Part shown: piece by piece, positions 1 through 11,711 of the stretch
Numbering within the stretch: position 1 is the stretch's first letter
Layout of the letters: every line of letters begins with the position of its first letter
Source of the DNA: Mycoplasma testudinis ATCC 43263
GTDB lineage: Bacteria; Bacillota_I; Bacilli_A; Mycoplasmatales; Mycoplasmoidaceae
Reading direction: 5' to 3'
Length of the DNA: 64,000 nt
Assembly: GCF_000687795.1 (NCBI RefSeq)
Contig: NZ_JHXT01000003.1
Span: 24,072-88,071 of the forward strand
Notes under the pieces: model-generated
The model's input: the letters and a program-made list of their open reading frames with translations, nothing else
Database searches by the model: none
Told to the model about the DNA's origin: nothing
Program-made: the position numbers and the translations under genes

Positions 1-320
1 TCCGCAACCCTTTAAATTCGAAATTGATGGAAGTTTTAGCGATCATTGCATACAACCAACCTTGTACAAGACCACGGATTTCAGAAATTCGGGGAACTGA
101 TTCGGCACCACTTGTTGATATTTTGATGGAAAAAGGTTTAGTCGTAGAATTAGGGCGTGCTGATACTTGGGGTCGTCCGTTTATTTATGAAGTGTCTGAA
201 AAGTTTTTTGATCTTTTTGGAATCAATGATATTAAAGAACTTCCCGAAGTACAAAATTTTGATGTTGAGTCGTTTTCAGATGGAAGTTTTTTCGACACCA
301 ACCGCTATGAGGACAATTAG
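1..320 (+). CDS. scpB: ScpB, segregation and condensation protein B (C-terminal part)
   Basis: This is the 3' end of a gene cut by the window edge; the open frame runs back to the first bases. The protein contains the winged-helix core typical of ScpB, with the motif LAIIAYNQP followed by an EIRGT segment, then a wing ending in GRPFIYEVSEKF. ScpB binds ScpA and the SMC ATPase to form bacterial condensin, which compacts and segregates the chromosome. The tail after the wing is acidic and degenerate, as usual. A strong hairpin terminator follows, so the gene ends its transcription unit. The neighbour order scpB, pfkA, pyk is the one I recall from M. genitalium and M. pneumoniae. Family assignment is firm; the N-terminal half is not visible. 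Confidence 0.88.
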   Translation, partial: RNPLNSKLMEVLAIIAYNQPCTRPRISEIRGTDSAPLVDILMEKGLVVELGRADTWGRPFIYEVSEKFFDLFGINDIKELPEVQNFDVESFSDGSFFDTNRYEDN

Positions 321-343
321 TTCACTTTAGTTTTTAATTTTTG

Positions 344-379
344 AAAAATCGTTTAAGTGTTTTGCTAAACGATTTTTTT
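344..379 (+). terminator. Rho-independent terminator after scpB
   Basis: A 10-bp stem (AAATCGTTTA paired with TAAACGATTT) closes a 10-base loop and runs into a T tract, 24 bases after the scpB stop. Confidence 0.8.
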
Positions 380-644
380 ATGTCGAATATTTTGTATTTT
401 AAGCTACTTTAAAATGATAATAATGAAATATCTTAGTTAAACGAATTAGCTTTTTATTTACGGGTTTTGATTTTTTCAAAAAAGGTTTTATTTTTTGACG
501 TAAATCCGAAGTCGATTTTGCATCGTTTGTCGGCTTTTAATTATTTTTTTATCGTATAATCTCTGTATCTATATATTTATATAAATAAATATACGAATGC
601 ATATTTATCAAATAATGTGCAGTAATTTTTAATGGGGTTCATTA
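380..644 (+). promoter_or_regulatory. Intergenic region with probable pfkA promoter
   Basis: This stretch has no open frame of note. A TATAAT hexamer lies at 556-561, about 85 bases before the pfkA start, and is the best -10 candidate. No convincing -35 box is seen, which is usual in mycoplasmas. Upstream, around 505-540, the sequence can form an imperfect hairpin (CCGA..CGAT against ATCG..TCGG) followed by T-rich sequence; whether it acts as a second terminator is unclear. Confidence 0.4.
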
Positions 645-1694
645 ATGGAAAGAAAAAAAACAATGCCTACAAAAAAGAAAACAGAAAAAACTGTTTCTAA
701 AAAAAATAAACGAATTGCAGTTTTAACTTCTGGTGGTGATTCACCAGGAATGAATTCAGTTATTCGTGCAGTAGCACGACAATCGATTTATCATGGATAC
801 GAATGCTTTTTAATCTATGAAGGATATAAAGGTTTAGTTGAAGACAACTTCCGAGAAATCGATATTAACGAAATTGATTCATTAGCTGCAAACGGAGGAA
901 CTTTTATTTATACTTCTCGTTTGCCTGAATTTACCGAAGTTGCAGTTCGTCAAATTGCTGTTAACAATCTTAAAAAAAGAAACATTGATGCCTTAGTGGT
1001 TGTTGGTGGTGATGGTAGTCTTAAAGGTGCAAGCGCTTTAAGTTTAATGGGAGTTAATTGTATTGCTTTACCTGGTACTATTGACAATGATATGGGATCA
1101 TCAGAATTTACAATCGGTTTTTATACGGCTTTAGAAACTATTGGAAAAGCCGTTCAAGAAATTCGCAACACTTGCATTTCGCATAACCGAATTGGTTTAA
1201 TTGAAGTCATGGGTCGTTATTGTGGAGATTTAGCGCTTTATGGTGGAATCGCATCAGGTGCTGATTTGATTATTACGTGTGAAAACTATATGACTCCGAC
1301 ACAAATATCTGATGCCATTGAACGCGCTTATAAGAAAAACCCAGAACGTCGAACATTTATCATTATTGTTAGTGAAATGTTGTATGGTGCTGGAAAAAAC
1401 CCAACTTTAGAATCAATTGCTGAAGTTATTCAAACAGTTAATAAAAAACGTACTAATGTTTCTCGTCTTGGTTACATCCAACGTGGTGGAATGCCAACAA
1501 CGATGGAACGGGTTTGAGGAACATTAATGGGAATGCACGCTGTTGATATCATTCACGATGGCAAAAAAAATCGGGTTGTTGGACAAAATCACAATAATTT
1601 AATTGACTATTCAATTGCTGATGCGATCAAAATGAAAAATCCTCCACGGATTGAAATATTAAAGAAAATAAACCGCTTTAGTTCGGTTCGGTAA
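645..1694 (+). CDS. pfkA: 6-phosphofructokinase
   Basis: ATP-dependent phosphofructokinase converts fructose 6-phosphate to fructose 1,6-bisphosphate, the committed step of glycolysis. The 349-residue product carries the nucleotide site LTSGGDSPGMN near residue 30, the VVGGDGS loop, and the catalytic PGTIDNDM motif. One in-frame TGA near residue 291 encodes Trp. There is a Lys-rich N-terminal extension of about 20 residues. A second ATG at 663 is possible, and neither start has a strong ribosome-binding site. The family is usually about 320 residues, so the true start may be slightly internal. pyk starts 6 bases downstream, so the two glycolytic kinases are probably co-transcribed. Assignment is secure. 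Confidence 0.95.
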
Positions 1695-1700
1695 TTAATT

Positions 1701-3266
1701 ATGAAAAAAACAATAACAAAGACAAACAAAAATACTAAAAAATGTGCTATGTTCAATCACTTTAAGAGAACAAAAATTATTGCTACTTGTGGTCCATCAA
1801 TTACACAAAAGCTTTGATCATTAGAAGATTTAGAAAATCCAAAGAATGCTGAACTTAAAAAATTGGCATACGAAAATATGCAAGCAATTATTGAAAAAGG
1901 TGTTACTGCAATTCGTTTAAATTTTAGTCACGGAAATCACGCAGAACAATTAGTTAGAATCAAAATTGCCCGGGAAGTAGCAGCTAAATTAGGTATTCCA
2001 ATTTCAATCGTACTTGATACCCAAGGTCCAGAAATTAGAATTGGCCAAGTTGCTCCAGAAGGATGTAAAATTCTTCAAGGTGACACCGTTAAGATTTATA
2101 CGCGTAAAAATATCGTTGGCTCAGGAAAACAATTCTATGCTACTGATGCCAGTGGTAAATACAACATGATTGACGATTTAAAGATCGGCTCTCATGTTTT
2201 GGTTGACGACGGAAAATTAAGTATGGAAGTTATCGAATTAAACAAAAAAGACAACATTCTTGTATGTAAAGCATTAAATTCTCATACGGTAATTTCACAT
2301 AAACGAATTAATCTTCCCCACGCTGATTACTCAATTCCCTTCCTATCCGAAAAAGATATTGGAGATTTGAAATTCGGAATTGAAAACAAAGTTGATTACG
2401 TTGCAGCTTCATTTGTAAACAGTGGTGCTAACATTAAAGAATTACGCAAGATTTTAGATGATAACGGTGGCAAGGGAATTAAGATTATTTCTAAAGTTGA
2501 ATCTACTCAAGCAATTAAAAACATTGATGACATTATTAATTTATCTGATGCTGTGATGGTTGCTCGAGGAGATTTATCTCTTGAAATCCCTTATTATGAA
2601 GTTCCTCATTGAGAACGTTACATTATTAAAATGTGCCGTTTTAAAAATCGAAGAGTAGTGGTAGCAACTCAAATGTTGGATTCATTAGAAAAAAACATTC
2701 AACCAACTCGGGCCGAAGTTACTGACGTTTATTTTGCGGTCGATCGCGGAGCTGACTCAACTATGCTGTCTGGTGAAACTGCTAATGGCTTATACCCAAT
2801 TGTTGCAGTTGATGTAATGAGTACTATTAACAAACAATCTGAAGTTTTATTTGATTATGAACGCGCAACAAAATATTACTTTCCGAAAAGTCCAGTTTCA
2901 AAATCGTACTTTGGTGAATTAGTTGCTAAAGTTGCTAAAAAAACTTGCCCACCCCGATTAGTTGGTAACAAGGGTTTTGGTTATGATTTTGTAGTTCACT
3001 TTACAAACAACATACGCGAAATTTATGCACTTGCCAATGCAAGAATTGCAGCATCTGTAATTATCGTTACTGATGACGACAAAATTTATACCGGTCATGG
3101 AATCGATTACGGAATTTTAACTTATAAAGTAGATGACTTAAAAGCTGCCAAAAATGAATACGCTAAAGTTGCAAAACAAGCAATCAACCGATACAAAGAA
3201 TTTGGTAAAATTAAATCTGATTTATCAAATTTGGTTATTTTTAATAACCGTGTTAACAAATTGTAG
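1701..3266 (+). CDS. pyk: Pyruvate kinase
   Basis: Pyruvate kinase transfers phosphate from phosphoenolpyruvate to ADP, the last ATP-yielding step of glycolysis. The 521-residue product shows TKIIATCGPS near the N-terminus, RLNFSHG, LDTQGPEIRIG, the catalytic region ISKVEST..VMVARGDLSLEIP, and MLSGETANGLYP. Two in-frame TGA codons (one in the N-terminal part, one near residue 304) are read as Trp. The protein starts with a basic, Lys/Thr-rich stretch of about 20 residues. The gene sits 6 bases after pfkA and 18 bases before groS, so glycolytic and chaperonin genes may share a transcript. In M. genitalium, as I recall, pyk is followed instead by attachment-organelle genes, so this junction differs. 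Confidence 0.95.
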
Positions 3267-3284
3267 GAGAACTTTAAATTATTT

Positions 3285-3575
3285 ATGATTAAACCATTAC
3301 ATGATAACGTTTTAGTTGAACCATTAGTTGAAGAAAAAGTTTCTAATAAAGGGATTATTCTTTCAACTAATAATGATGAAAACCAAAACACTACCAAAGG
3401 AAAAATTGTGGCCTTAGCAGATGGTTTTCTATACAAAGAAAACAAACAATTCAATTTTGATATTAAAGTTGGAGATATTGTTTATTTTAAAGAATATAGT
3501 GGAACCACTGTTGTTGATGACAATAAATCATATAAAATGTTGACTTACGACGAAATTGTCGGAATTAAAAAGTAA
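3285..3575 (+). CDS. groS: Co-chaperonin GroES
   Basis: The 96-residue product is a GroES/Cpn10 heptamer subunit, which caps GroEL and closes the folding chamber. It opens with IKPLHDNVLVEP and has a mobile-loop region followed by GDIVYFKEYSGT and a C-terminal YDEIVGI, all family features. A TAGGAGAA ribosome-binding site overlaps the pyk stop. I see no CIRCE element (the HrcA operator TTAGCACTC-N9-GAGTGCTAA) upstream, although hrcA is present in this window. Chaperonin genes are absent from many mycoplasmas but present in the pneumoniae cluster. Confidence 0.93.
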   Translation: MIKPLHDNVLVEPLVEEKVSNKGIILSTNNDENQNTTKGKIVALADGFLYKENKQFNFDIKVGDIVYFKEYSGTTVVDDNKSYKMLTYDEIVGIKK

Positions 3576-3600
3576 TTCAATCAATTTAACTAAAATATAA

Positions 3601-5235
<1,635 letters not shown>

Positions 5236-5255
5236 TTTAAGATAAACCAAGATGT

Positions 5256-5289
5256 AATCAACCAGAACTTTTTTTGTTTTTGGTTGATT
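5256..5289 (+). terminator. Hairpin after groL
   Basis: AATCAACCA pairs with TGGTTGATT around a T-rich loop, just after the groL stop and before pepA. There is no clean T tract after the stem, so it may be a weak terminator or an mRNA-processing hairpin. Confidence 0.45.
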
Positions 5290-5312
5290 TGTCTTAATTT
5301 AAGGAAAAAAAT

Positions 5313-6650
5313 ATGAAATATAACGTTAAAGCTACCAAAGTCAACAAAATTATTGTTGCTAAAGTCGACCCAAAGAATGAAAAAACCGGCGTTGAGTCAA
5401 AAGTTGATTTGCCAAACACAACAGTCGAATATTTAGTTAAAAAATCATTTGAAAGTGCAGATTTTTTTAAGCAATTGCGCGAATACTTATCTAAACAAAC
5501 TGAAACTAATGTCATTGACTTAGATTCATTTATTGCGCTTGATAAAGTTAACGCAGAAAAAATGGTGCAATGAGTTGTCAATGCTGTTGAATTTGCTGAA
5601 GCAATTCCTTTTTCTAAAAAAACTAAAAAACAGCCAAAACCTGAATTTATTTTACAAGTAGACAAGAAGTTTGAAAAAACAATTAAAGAAGCAAGTGTTG
5701 TCGCTAAAGCAACAACCCTTGTTCGTGAACTTCAAGATACTCCTTCAGATGTTTTATATCCCCAAACTTTTGTTGAACGATTCTTAAAAGAATTTAAAGG
5801 TATAAAAAACGTTAAGATTAGTGTTTTAGATAAAAAGCAAATTAAAGCCAAAAAAATGGGAATGATTCTAGGTGTTAACAAAGGTTCAATTCACGAATGT
5901 AAGTTGTTAGTTGTTGAATACTTAAACAATCCATCTTCCAAACAAAAATTTGCTTATGTCGGTAAAGGAATCTGCTACGATTCTGGAGGAATGAATTTAA
6001 AACCAGGACCTCACATGCGAACAATGAAGTACGATATGTCTGGTGCAGCGATTGTAACCGGAACTGTTTTAGCATTAGCTAAAAATAATGTTAAAACAAA
6101 TGTTATTTCGGTTGCACCTTTAACTGAAAACTTGTTGAGTAACCAAGCACAACGTCCTGACGATATTGTAATTGCATACAATGGTAAGAGTGTAGAAATT
6201 GACAATACTGATGCTGAAGGCCGTTTAGTTTTAGGTGATGCTATCACATACGCAGCCAAAGATTTAAAAGCAACTAGAATTTTTGACGTAGCAACTTTAA
6301 CAGGGGCGATGATTTATGCTTTAGGGCACACTTATACAGGTGTATGAGCGACAAATGATGCTCACTGAAACGAAATTGATGTTGCTGGTAAAAATGCTGC
6401 TGAAGCATTATGACGGTTACCACTTCACAATGACTATTTAAAAATGCTAGATAGTCCAATTGCTGATATTATGAATTCAGTTTCTCGACCTGAAGCAGGA
6501 TCTAGTCGAGCAGCAATGTTTTTAACCCAATTCCGTGAAGGAGTAGATTTAGTTCATATTGATATTGCAGGAACAGCTAATAGTTCTTCAGGAACTGGTG
6601 AAGGAGTTGTGCTGCGAACTTTATATGAACAAGCTAAACTTCTTAAATAA
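5313..6650 (+). CDS. pepA: Leucyl aminopeptidase, M17 family
   Basis: A cytosolic di-metal aminopeptidase that removes N-terminal residues from peptides, useful to an organism that imports peptides as amino-acid sources. The 445-residue product has the M17 signature NTDAEGRLVLGDA and the metal- and substrate-binding region VGKGICYDSGGMNLKPG. The N-terminal domain is divergent, as is normal. Several TGA codons are read as Trp. AAGGAAAAAAAT serves as the ribosome-binding site. A groL-pepA neighbourhood also occurs, from memory, in M. genitalium, though in a different relative order. A good terminator follows. Confidence 0.92.
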
Positions 6651-6692
6651 AGCAATTTAAGGAAATTTGATTTTTAACCCAATATTTAATTT

Positions 6693-6720
6693 AACACTAG
6701 TTATCTAGTGTTATTTTATT
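6693..6720 (+). terminator. Rho-independent terminator after pepA
   Basis: An 8-bp stem AACACTAG/CTAGTGTT with a TTAT loop is followed by ATTTTATT. Confidence 0.7.
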
Positions 6721-6812
6721 GATTTAAAGTTCGCAAATAATTTTAGTGTTAAAAAATAAAAATCATATACAATATGGGTAACTAAATCTAAATAAAAGAA
6801 AAGAGATAATTT

Positions 6813-8309
6813 ATGGAAAATAACGTTCGTGGTAGTTTTAAAGTTAATTTCAACGGTTCAACCATTGATAATTTGGTAGGCCAATTTATGGAAGAAAACG
6901 GTGTTGACGGATTAGCTTTATCAATTGTTCAAGCACCTTATATTAGCCGGGTTGTTAATTACGGAAGTGCTGGAGTTAATTTAAATGGCGAAAAACTTGT
7001 TTCAGGAAATACAGTTTTCCCCATCGGTAAAATTTCCCAAGGATATATGGCAATTGCAGTCATGCAAGCATATGAAGAAGGGTTATTGGATTTAAACGAT
7101 CCCATTACTAAATTTTTCAAAGGTGCTGACCAAATTTTTAGTTCAATTACAATTAAAAACTTGTTACAGCACACTAGCGGATTAGTTGACTTTACAAAAC
7201 TTTCAACTTATAACTTGTACAACTCATATGAAAAAATTGATATTTTAAGAATGATTTTAGGTCACCTTCCGGTTTTTGATGTGAACACCAAAATTGCTCG
7301 TAACCCTTCTAACTTTTATTTATTGTCATTAATTATTGATCACGTTACTAAAATGCCTTATGAAGAGTATGTGACTAAAAATCAATTTGAAAGATTACGA
7401 TTAAAAAATACTTTTTTTGCAAAAGATAAACAAGCTAAAGAAATCCAAGAAAACTTAGCCGAAATCAAAAAACACGAAAATTTTAAACACGATATGAATT
7501 TTATCGATGGTTATGAATTTGCTGCAAGTCAAGATAAGAACGCTTATTTAGATTTAAATTTAAGAGGTTATAGCGATGTTTATGCTTCTGCTTACGAAAT
7601 CAGTTTCTGGGATATTGCTTTAGCAGGAACAATACTTGTCAAAGAAGCAAACAACCGCAAATTTATATACAGTAGTTTTAATTTAAACGGGCAAGAGTAT
7701 AACGCTTCTTGTGGTTGACAATTTACCCGTTCTAAAGGATTTATGGATATTTATGATAACGAAGCCGGTTATACTACTTATTTATCCCGTTTTACAGCCC
7801 CTGAAGATTTAGTATGTGTAACGATTCTAACTACTAAAGGTGGTTTGCATGTAACTGAGCTTGCGCGTCAAATTGCTGCTTGCTTCAAAACGGATTTAAG
7901 TATCGCTGCTAATCAAAATGATTTCATTAGCGTTGAATCGCATTTACCTGCGCAACTGACTTACGAAAAATTACGAAAATTAATTTTGTCCAAGAAAAAT
8001 ACAATATTTGCCGAAATTGATCATCAAAAGAATGCTAAAGGCGCTAATCTTGAATTAGGATTTAGCAAAGTTGTGGTTTTTGGAAACCCAGTTGCTGGAA
8101 CCCATTTAATGCAAGAACACCCATGAATGGCAACGCTTTTGCCGCTTTCAATTAGTGTTTATGAAGATCTTAATAAAAACGTTTGAGTTTCATGTGATAA
8201 TATCAGTTCTTTTGCCGATAAATATCAACTTCAAAACAAAAAAGAAGTTCTTAAGAATATAAAAAATGTTGTTAATGAAATAATTAATAAAGCAACCAGT
8301 GTTTATTAA
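6813..8309 (+). CDS. Beta-lactamase-fold protein fused to DUF302, catalytic residues lost
   Basis: The 498-residue product has two parts. Residues 1 to about 360 resemble class C beta-lactamase/esterase-type serine hydrolases: FPIGKISQGYMA corresponds to the usual G-S-x-x-K segment, and LLQHTSGL follows. The catalytic serine position (73) is Lys and the catalytic lysine position (76) is Gln. The usual Y-x-N triad reads P165-S166-N167. The hydrolase half therefore looks inactive. Residues about 370-480 match DUF302, with VVVFGNPVAGTHLMQ, LLPLSISVYED and VWVSWDN. No signal peptide or membrane segment is seen, so it is probably cytosolic. There is no cell wall to process in mollicutes. Function is unknown; ligand binding or regulation are guesses. 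TGA codons encode Trp. Confidence 0.75.
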
Positions 8310-8335
8310 TCGTTAATCACTAATAATTAATTTGT

Positions 8336-8341
8336 TATAAT
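8336..8341 (+). promoter_or_regulatory. -10 box for the small membrane protein gene
   Basis: A TATAAT hexamer lies 38 bases before the start codon, in the short gap after the upstream gene. Confidence 0.45.
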
Positions 8342-8379
8342 TCATTAATACTTTAATCCTCAAGGAAAACGCTTTCAAG

Positions 8380-8808
8380 ATGTCAAATCAAGATGAACAA
8401 AATGTAAATGCTTCTAAACCAGAAGTTGAAGACGCTAACATTTTTAACGAAAGTGTAGTTGTTCAAACGTCCGAATTAAATTCCATCGAAGCCGAAATTC
8501 CATCGATTCCTCTATCTGAAGCACCAACTGATTTAGCTCAAGATGTTAATTTATCAAAAGCCGATGTTAATAAATTTCAAATCGTTGATAAAATTTACCA
8601 ATACCAAAGTCACTCTAAATTAGATCGGTTACCAACTTGATCACGAATTTTAATTTCAATAGTGCTAATTATTATATTAATTGGATTAGTGGTTGGTGGA
8701 GCCTTTGCTATTAAAGCAGTTAACGATAAGAATCGACAAAGTCAGCCTGAACTGCAAAGTTCATTAGTGATAACCACCAGTAATGATAATCATCTAACGC
8801 ATATTTAA
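8380..8808 (+). CDS. Small single-pass membrane protein, unknown function
   Basis: I do not recognise this 142-residue protein. Residues 1 to about 85 are hydrophilic and acidic (rich in Glu, Asp, Ser and Val). A Trp encoded by TGA is followed by one strong membrane segment (ILISIVLIIILIGLVVGG) near residues 90-110, and then a short polar tail. With no positively charged N-terminal signal, the likely topology is an N-in acidic cytoplasmic domain with the C-terminus outside, but this is inference. An AAGGAAAA ribosome-binding site precedes the ATG. It has its own -10 box and terminator, so it is a one-gene unit. Confidence 0.65.
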
Positions 8809-8831
8809 AACTATTTTTTTAAAAAATAATT

Positions 8832-8857
8832 CCTAGAGAGTTTCTCTAGGTTTTTTT
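8832..8857 (+). terminator. Rho-independent terminator
   Basis: An 8-bp stem CCTAGAGA/TCTCTAGG with a 3-base loop is followed by seven Ts. Confidence 0.88.
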
Positions 8858-8956
8858 GGTATCAATCCAGATTTGCTTTAGTCTTTTTTATTTTATAGCT
8901 GTTTGTGTTTATATTTTTTTTAAAAAATGATATTTTTTATAAGTTTTTTTGTACAC

Positions 8957-8962
8957 TATAAT
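8957..8962 (+). promoter_or_regulatory. -10 box for the PQ-loop protein gene
   Basis: A TATAAT hexamer lies about 90 bases before the GTG start, in an otherwise gene-free gap. Confidence 0.4.
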
Positions 8963-9048
8963 AATTTGAAAATGTTAGTAAATTATCTAACTATTCAAAT
9001 TCGTTGATTTCAAAGATTAAACGTAATTTTAGATAAGGAGAAAAAAAC

Positions 9049-10008
9049 GTGAATTTTAACCTTTCAGGCTTAAATCCCATTTTGTCTGATTTAACCTTCC
9101 GCACGAGCCCTGCAAATGCTGATTCAAGCAACTTTACTTTTAGCTTATTACCTTCTAATAGTGCTCAGGTAGGTGGATTATATGATATCAGTGTAAGTTT
9201 TCTATCAATTGGATGAATTGCTGCAATTCTGACGATTCTAGTTGGTCTGCCACAACTGGTATATATTATTAGAACTAAAAATGTCAAAGGGATGTCATTA
9301 CCATCGTTTTGATCATTTTTTGTTTCATTGATTTTTTTCTCACTTCTGGGGTTGTTGCTCATTAATGATCAATTAGCTTATACAGAATTTATTGCTGCTG
9401 TAGTATTTGGAATTCAGATGGTATTTATTATCAAGTATTGAACATTTAAAACTCATAACAAGATTAAAAAAATAGTTGCTTATGCATTTAGTGCTTTGTT
9501 TGTTGTTATTAATATGATTTTTATGATTTTGCATATCGAACGTGTTTTAGGTGTAAATGTTGCTGATATTCCCACATCTGTAGCTGATTTTAGACAATTC
9601 GTTTCTATTGTTGGTCCGATTATTTCAATGTTATCATTCTTACCACAAACAATTAAGGGAATTAGAACTAAGCAGTTATATCACCTTCCTTTCTCGTTTG
9701 TGTTTGTTCTTGCGGCATTTAATGGTTTATGAATTGTTTCATGGTTATTAAACGTTGGTTATTATGCTAATTTAACAAATTATTGACATAACCCAGGGCT
9801 GGTTGACGGATTTAAAAACAATGTTTTAAACGAGATCCCAAATTATAGTTTTGATAGTGTCTTAGCCACCAAACTTGATGGTTTCCACGATAGTATGACA
9901 ACTTACATTATTAATACAGTTTTCCAAATTGTTGGATTTAGTGTATCTGCGACACAAATTTTCTTTTGAGCTAGACAAGTTAAAGGCAAAAAAATTATCT
10001 GATTTTAA
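9049..10008 (+). CDS. PQ-loop repeat membrane protein (MtN3/SWEET-type fold)
   Basis: The 319-residue multi-pass membrane protein carries two PQ-loop repeats. The first has GLPQLVYIIRTKNVKG and the second FLPQTIKGIRTKQLYH, each followed by a membrane segment with an aromatic F/W cluster. About seven hydrophobic segments are visible. PQ-loop families move sugars, amino acids or other small molecules, or act as cargo receptors, so a transport role is likely but the substrate is unknown. The start is GTG, supported by an AAGGAG site 6 bases upstream; about 50 polar residues precede the first membrane segment. Several Trp residues are TGA-encoded. It is a single-gene unit between two terminators. 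Confidence 0.75.
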
Positions 10009-10036
10009 TCTAATTTATTCAAGATATTTAACCCAA

Positions 10037-10074
10037 AAAAACGGCTTACGGTTTTTATCCAAAGCCGTTTTTTT
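10037..10074 (+). terminator. Rho-independent terminator
   Basis: AAAAACGGCTT pairs with AAGCCGTTTTT around a loop of about 14 bases, and the stem runs into a T tract. Confidence 0.82.
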
Positions 10075-10316
10075 CATTTAAGTAACGATAAAACATCCTA
10101 TTAAAATACATCACATAACTAGTTATTTGAATTACATATATAATAAATATAACTATAGTATACAGTACTATTTAATTTATATAACCCTTCTTATCTAACA
10201 TTCCACCAGATCTCCAATTATTTGGGATAAATGGTTAAAAATACAAATATTTCTTATTTTTGACAAAATTGATTGATTTTTTCATTTTTTTGTTGTAATA
10301 TATTTGTGTGTGTTTA

Positions 10317-10346
10317 AAAGTGGGAGAAAGTGGGACAAAGTGTTAA
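10317..10346 (+). promoter_or_regulatory. MraZ operator: three 10-bp direct repeats
   Basis: Immediately before the mraZ ATG lie three head-to-tail decamers: two of form AAAGTGGGAN and a third AAAGTGTTAA. MraZ is known to bind short tandem repeats (TGGG-type in E. coli, AAAGTG-type in mycoplasmas) in front of its own operon, so this is probably its autoregulatory site. The repeats sit between a TAATAT -10 candidate (10296-10301) and the start codon, and overlap the ribosome-binding region. Confidence 0.85.
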
Positions 10347-10347
10347 T

Positions 10348-10779
10348 ATGTTTTTAGGAACTTATGAACTTAATCTAGATTCCAAGAATCGTCTTAGCCT
10401 TCCTAGTCGATTACGTTCGAAGATTTCTTCTGGCGTAGTCATTAGTAAAGGGTATGAAGGTTGTTTAGAATTAAGAACGCCAGAAGAATTCGAAAAATAT
10501 GCAAAATCCTTAACTGATCTTTCAAACACACGCAAAGATAGCCGTTTAATTGTTCGCCTTGTTTTAGCTAACTCAATAGATTTGGAATTAGATAGCGCTA
10601 ATCGTGTTCTTATTCCTGCCAACCTAATTAAAGAGGCAAATCTAAAAAAAGATATCACAGTAATTGGGTTAGGTAATAAAGTCGAAATCTGAGATAAGAG
10701 CAGTTTTGAAAAATATAAAGCAGAAAGCGATGGCGAATTCGAAAACGTTGCCGAACGCCTAGACAATGGAAACGAATAA
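10348..10779 (+). CDS. mraZ: Transcriptional regulator MraZ
   Basis: MraZ is a DNA-binding, ring-forming regulator with the AbrB-like fold, which controls the division cluster that it heads. The 143-residue product begins MFLGTYELNLDSKNRLSLP and contains a second related half with SIDLELDSANRVLIPANL, the two-repeat layout of the family. I chose the ATG that matches the conserved MFLGTY start over an in-frame GTG 18 bases upstream, which would fall inside the operator repeats. A TGA-encoded Trp lies before the C-terminal tail. The 3' end overlaps rsmH by 14 bases, indicating translational coupling. Confidence 0.93.
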
Positions 10780-11707
10780 TATTCATATTCCTGTATTATT
10801 AAAAGAAATCTTACAATCACTAGATCCAGTTAATAATCCAGGAACTTATTGTGACTTCACAATTGGTTATGGCGGTCACGCTAGCGCGATCTGAAAACAG
10901 CTTGATCAAACAAAAAGTAAATATATTGGTTTTGATCGAGATCCCGTTGCATATGAATGATGTTTAAATAACTTGTCTATCAAACCATTGCAATTAGTTA
11001 ACGATAATTTTGTTAATTTTAAAAAATACTTTCATCAATGAAGAATTAAGGAAGTGAACGGTGCGTTATTAGATTTAGGTGTTTCAAGTAAACAATTAGA
11101 TGATCCAAGTAGAGGATTTAGTTATCATCACGACGGACCATTCGATATGCGTATGAATCAAGGCATTGGTTTATCAGCAACCGAATTTGTGTTGAAAACC
11201 CCGTTACCCAAACTTATTAAAATTTTTAAAGAGTATGGAGAAATAAAAAATCCTGTTCACATTGCCTTATTAATCAAAAAGTATGTTGAAAAAAATAAAG
11301 AACAAACAACTACTATTGCAATTGATGAGTTGATAAAACAAAACCTTCCAGTCAAACAACTATATGAAAAAAAACATCCCTCACGTTTATATTTCCAGGC
11401 CTTACGGATTGCTGTTAATGATGAATTATTATCCCTATCAAAGTTTCTAAACGAGTTTCCTACTTATTTAGCTAAAAACGCTGTTTTGTGTGTGATTACA
11501 TTTCATTCGCTTGAAGAAAAAATAGTTAAAACTTGTTTTCGAAAACTAGTTAACACACCTCCCTTGATGGGGGTTCCTATCAACCCTGTAAATTTGAATC
11601 AATTTGAATTAGTTACTAATAAAGCCATTACAGCTTCTGAAGCTGAATTACAAACTAATCGCCGTTCACGATCCGCGAAATTATTTGTTCTTAAAAAAAA
11701 GGAATAA
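10766..11707 (+). CDS. rsmH: 16S rRNA m4C1402 methyltransferase RsmH
   Basis: RsmH (MraW) methylates N4 of C1402 in the ribosomal P site using S-adenosylmethionine. The 313-residue product starts METNNIHIPVLLKEIL and shows the SAM-binding region around FTIGYGGHAS, then GALLDLGVSSKQLDDPSRGFSY, FDMRMNQ and FHSLEEKIVK, all family signatures. It overlaps mraZ and is followed 4 bases later by the FtsA-like gene, as in other mycoplasmas. TGA codons encode Trp. Assignment is firm. Confidence 0.95.
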
Positions 11708-11711
11708 CCTT

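Noticed and set aside
1515..1517. In-frame TGA codons in pfkA, pyk, pepA, uvrC, purA, parC and many others, as if nonsense mutations
   Set aside because: They occur at positions where the families have Trp and the frames continue with conserved sequence, so TGA is a Trp codon here.
6813..7718. Beta-lactamase as an antibiotic-resistance gene
   Set aside because: Catalytic Ser, Lys and Tyr are replaced, there is no export signal, and mollicutes lack peptidoglycan.
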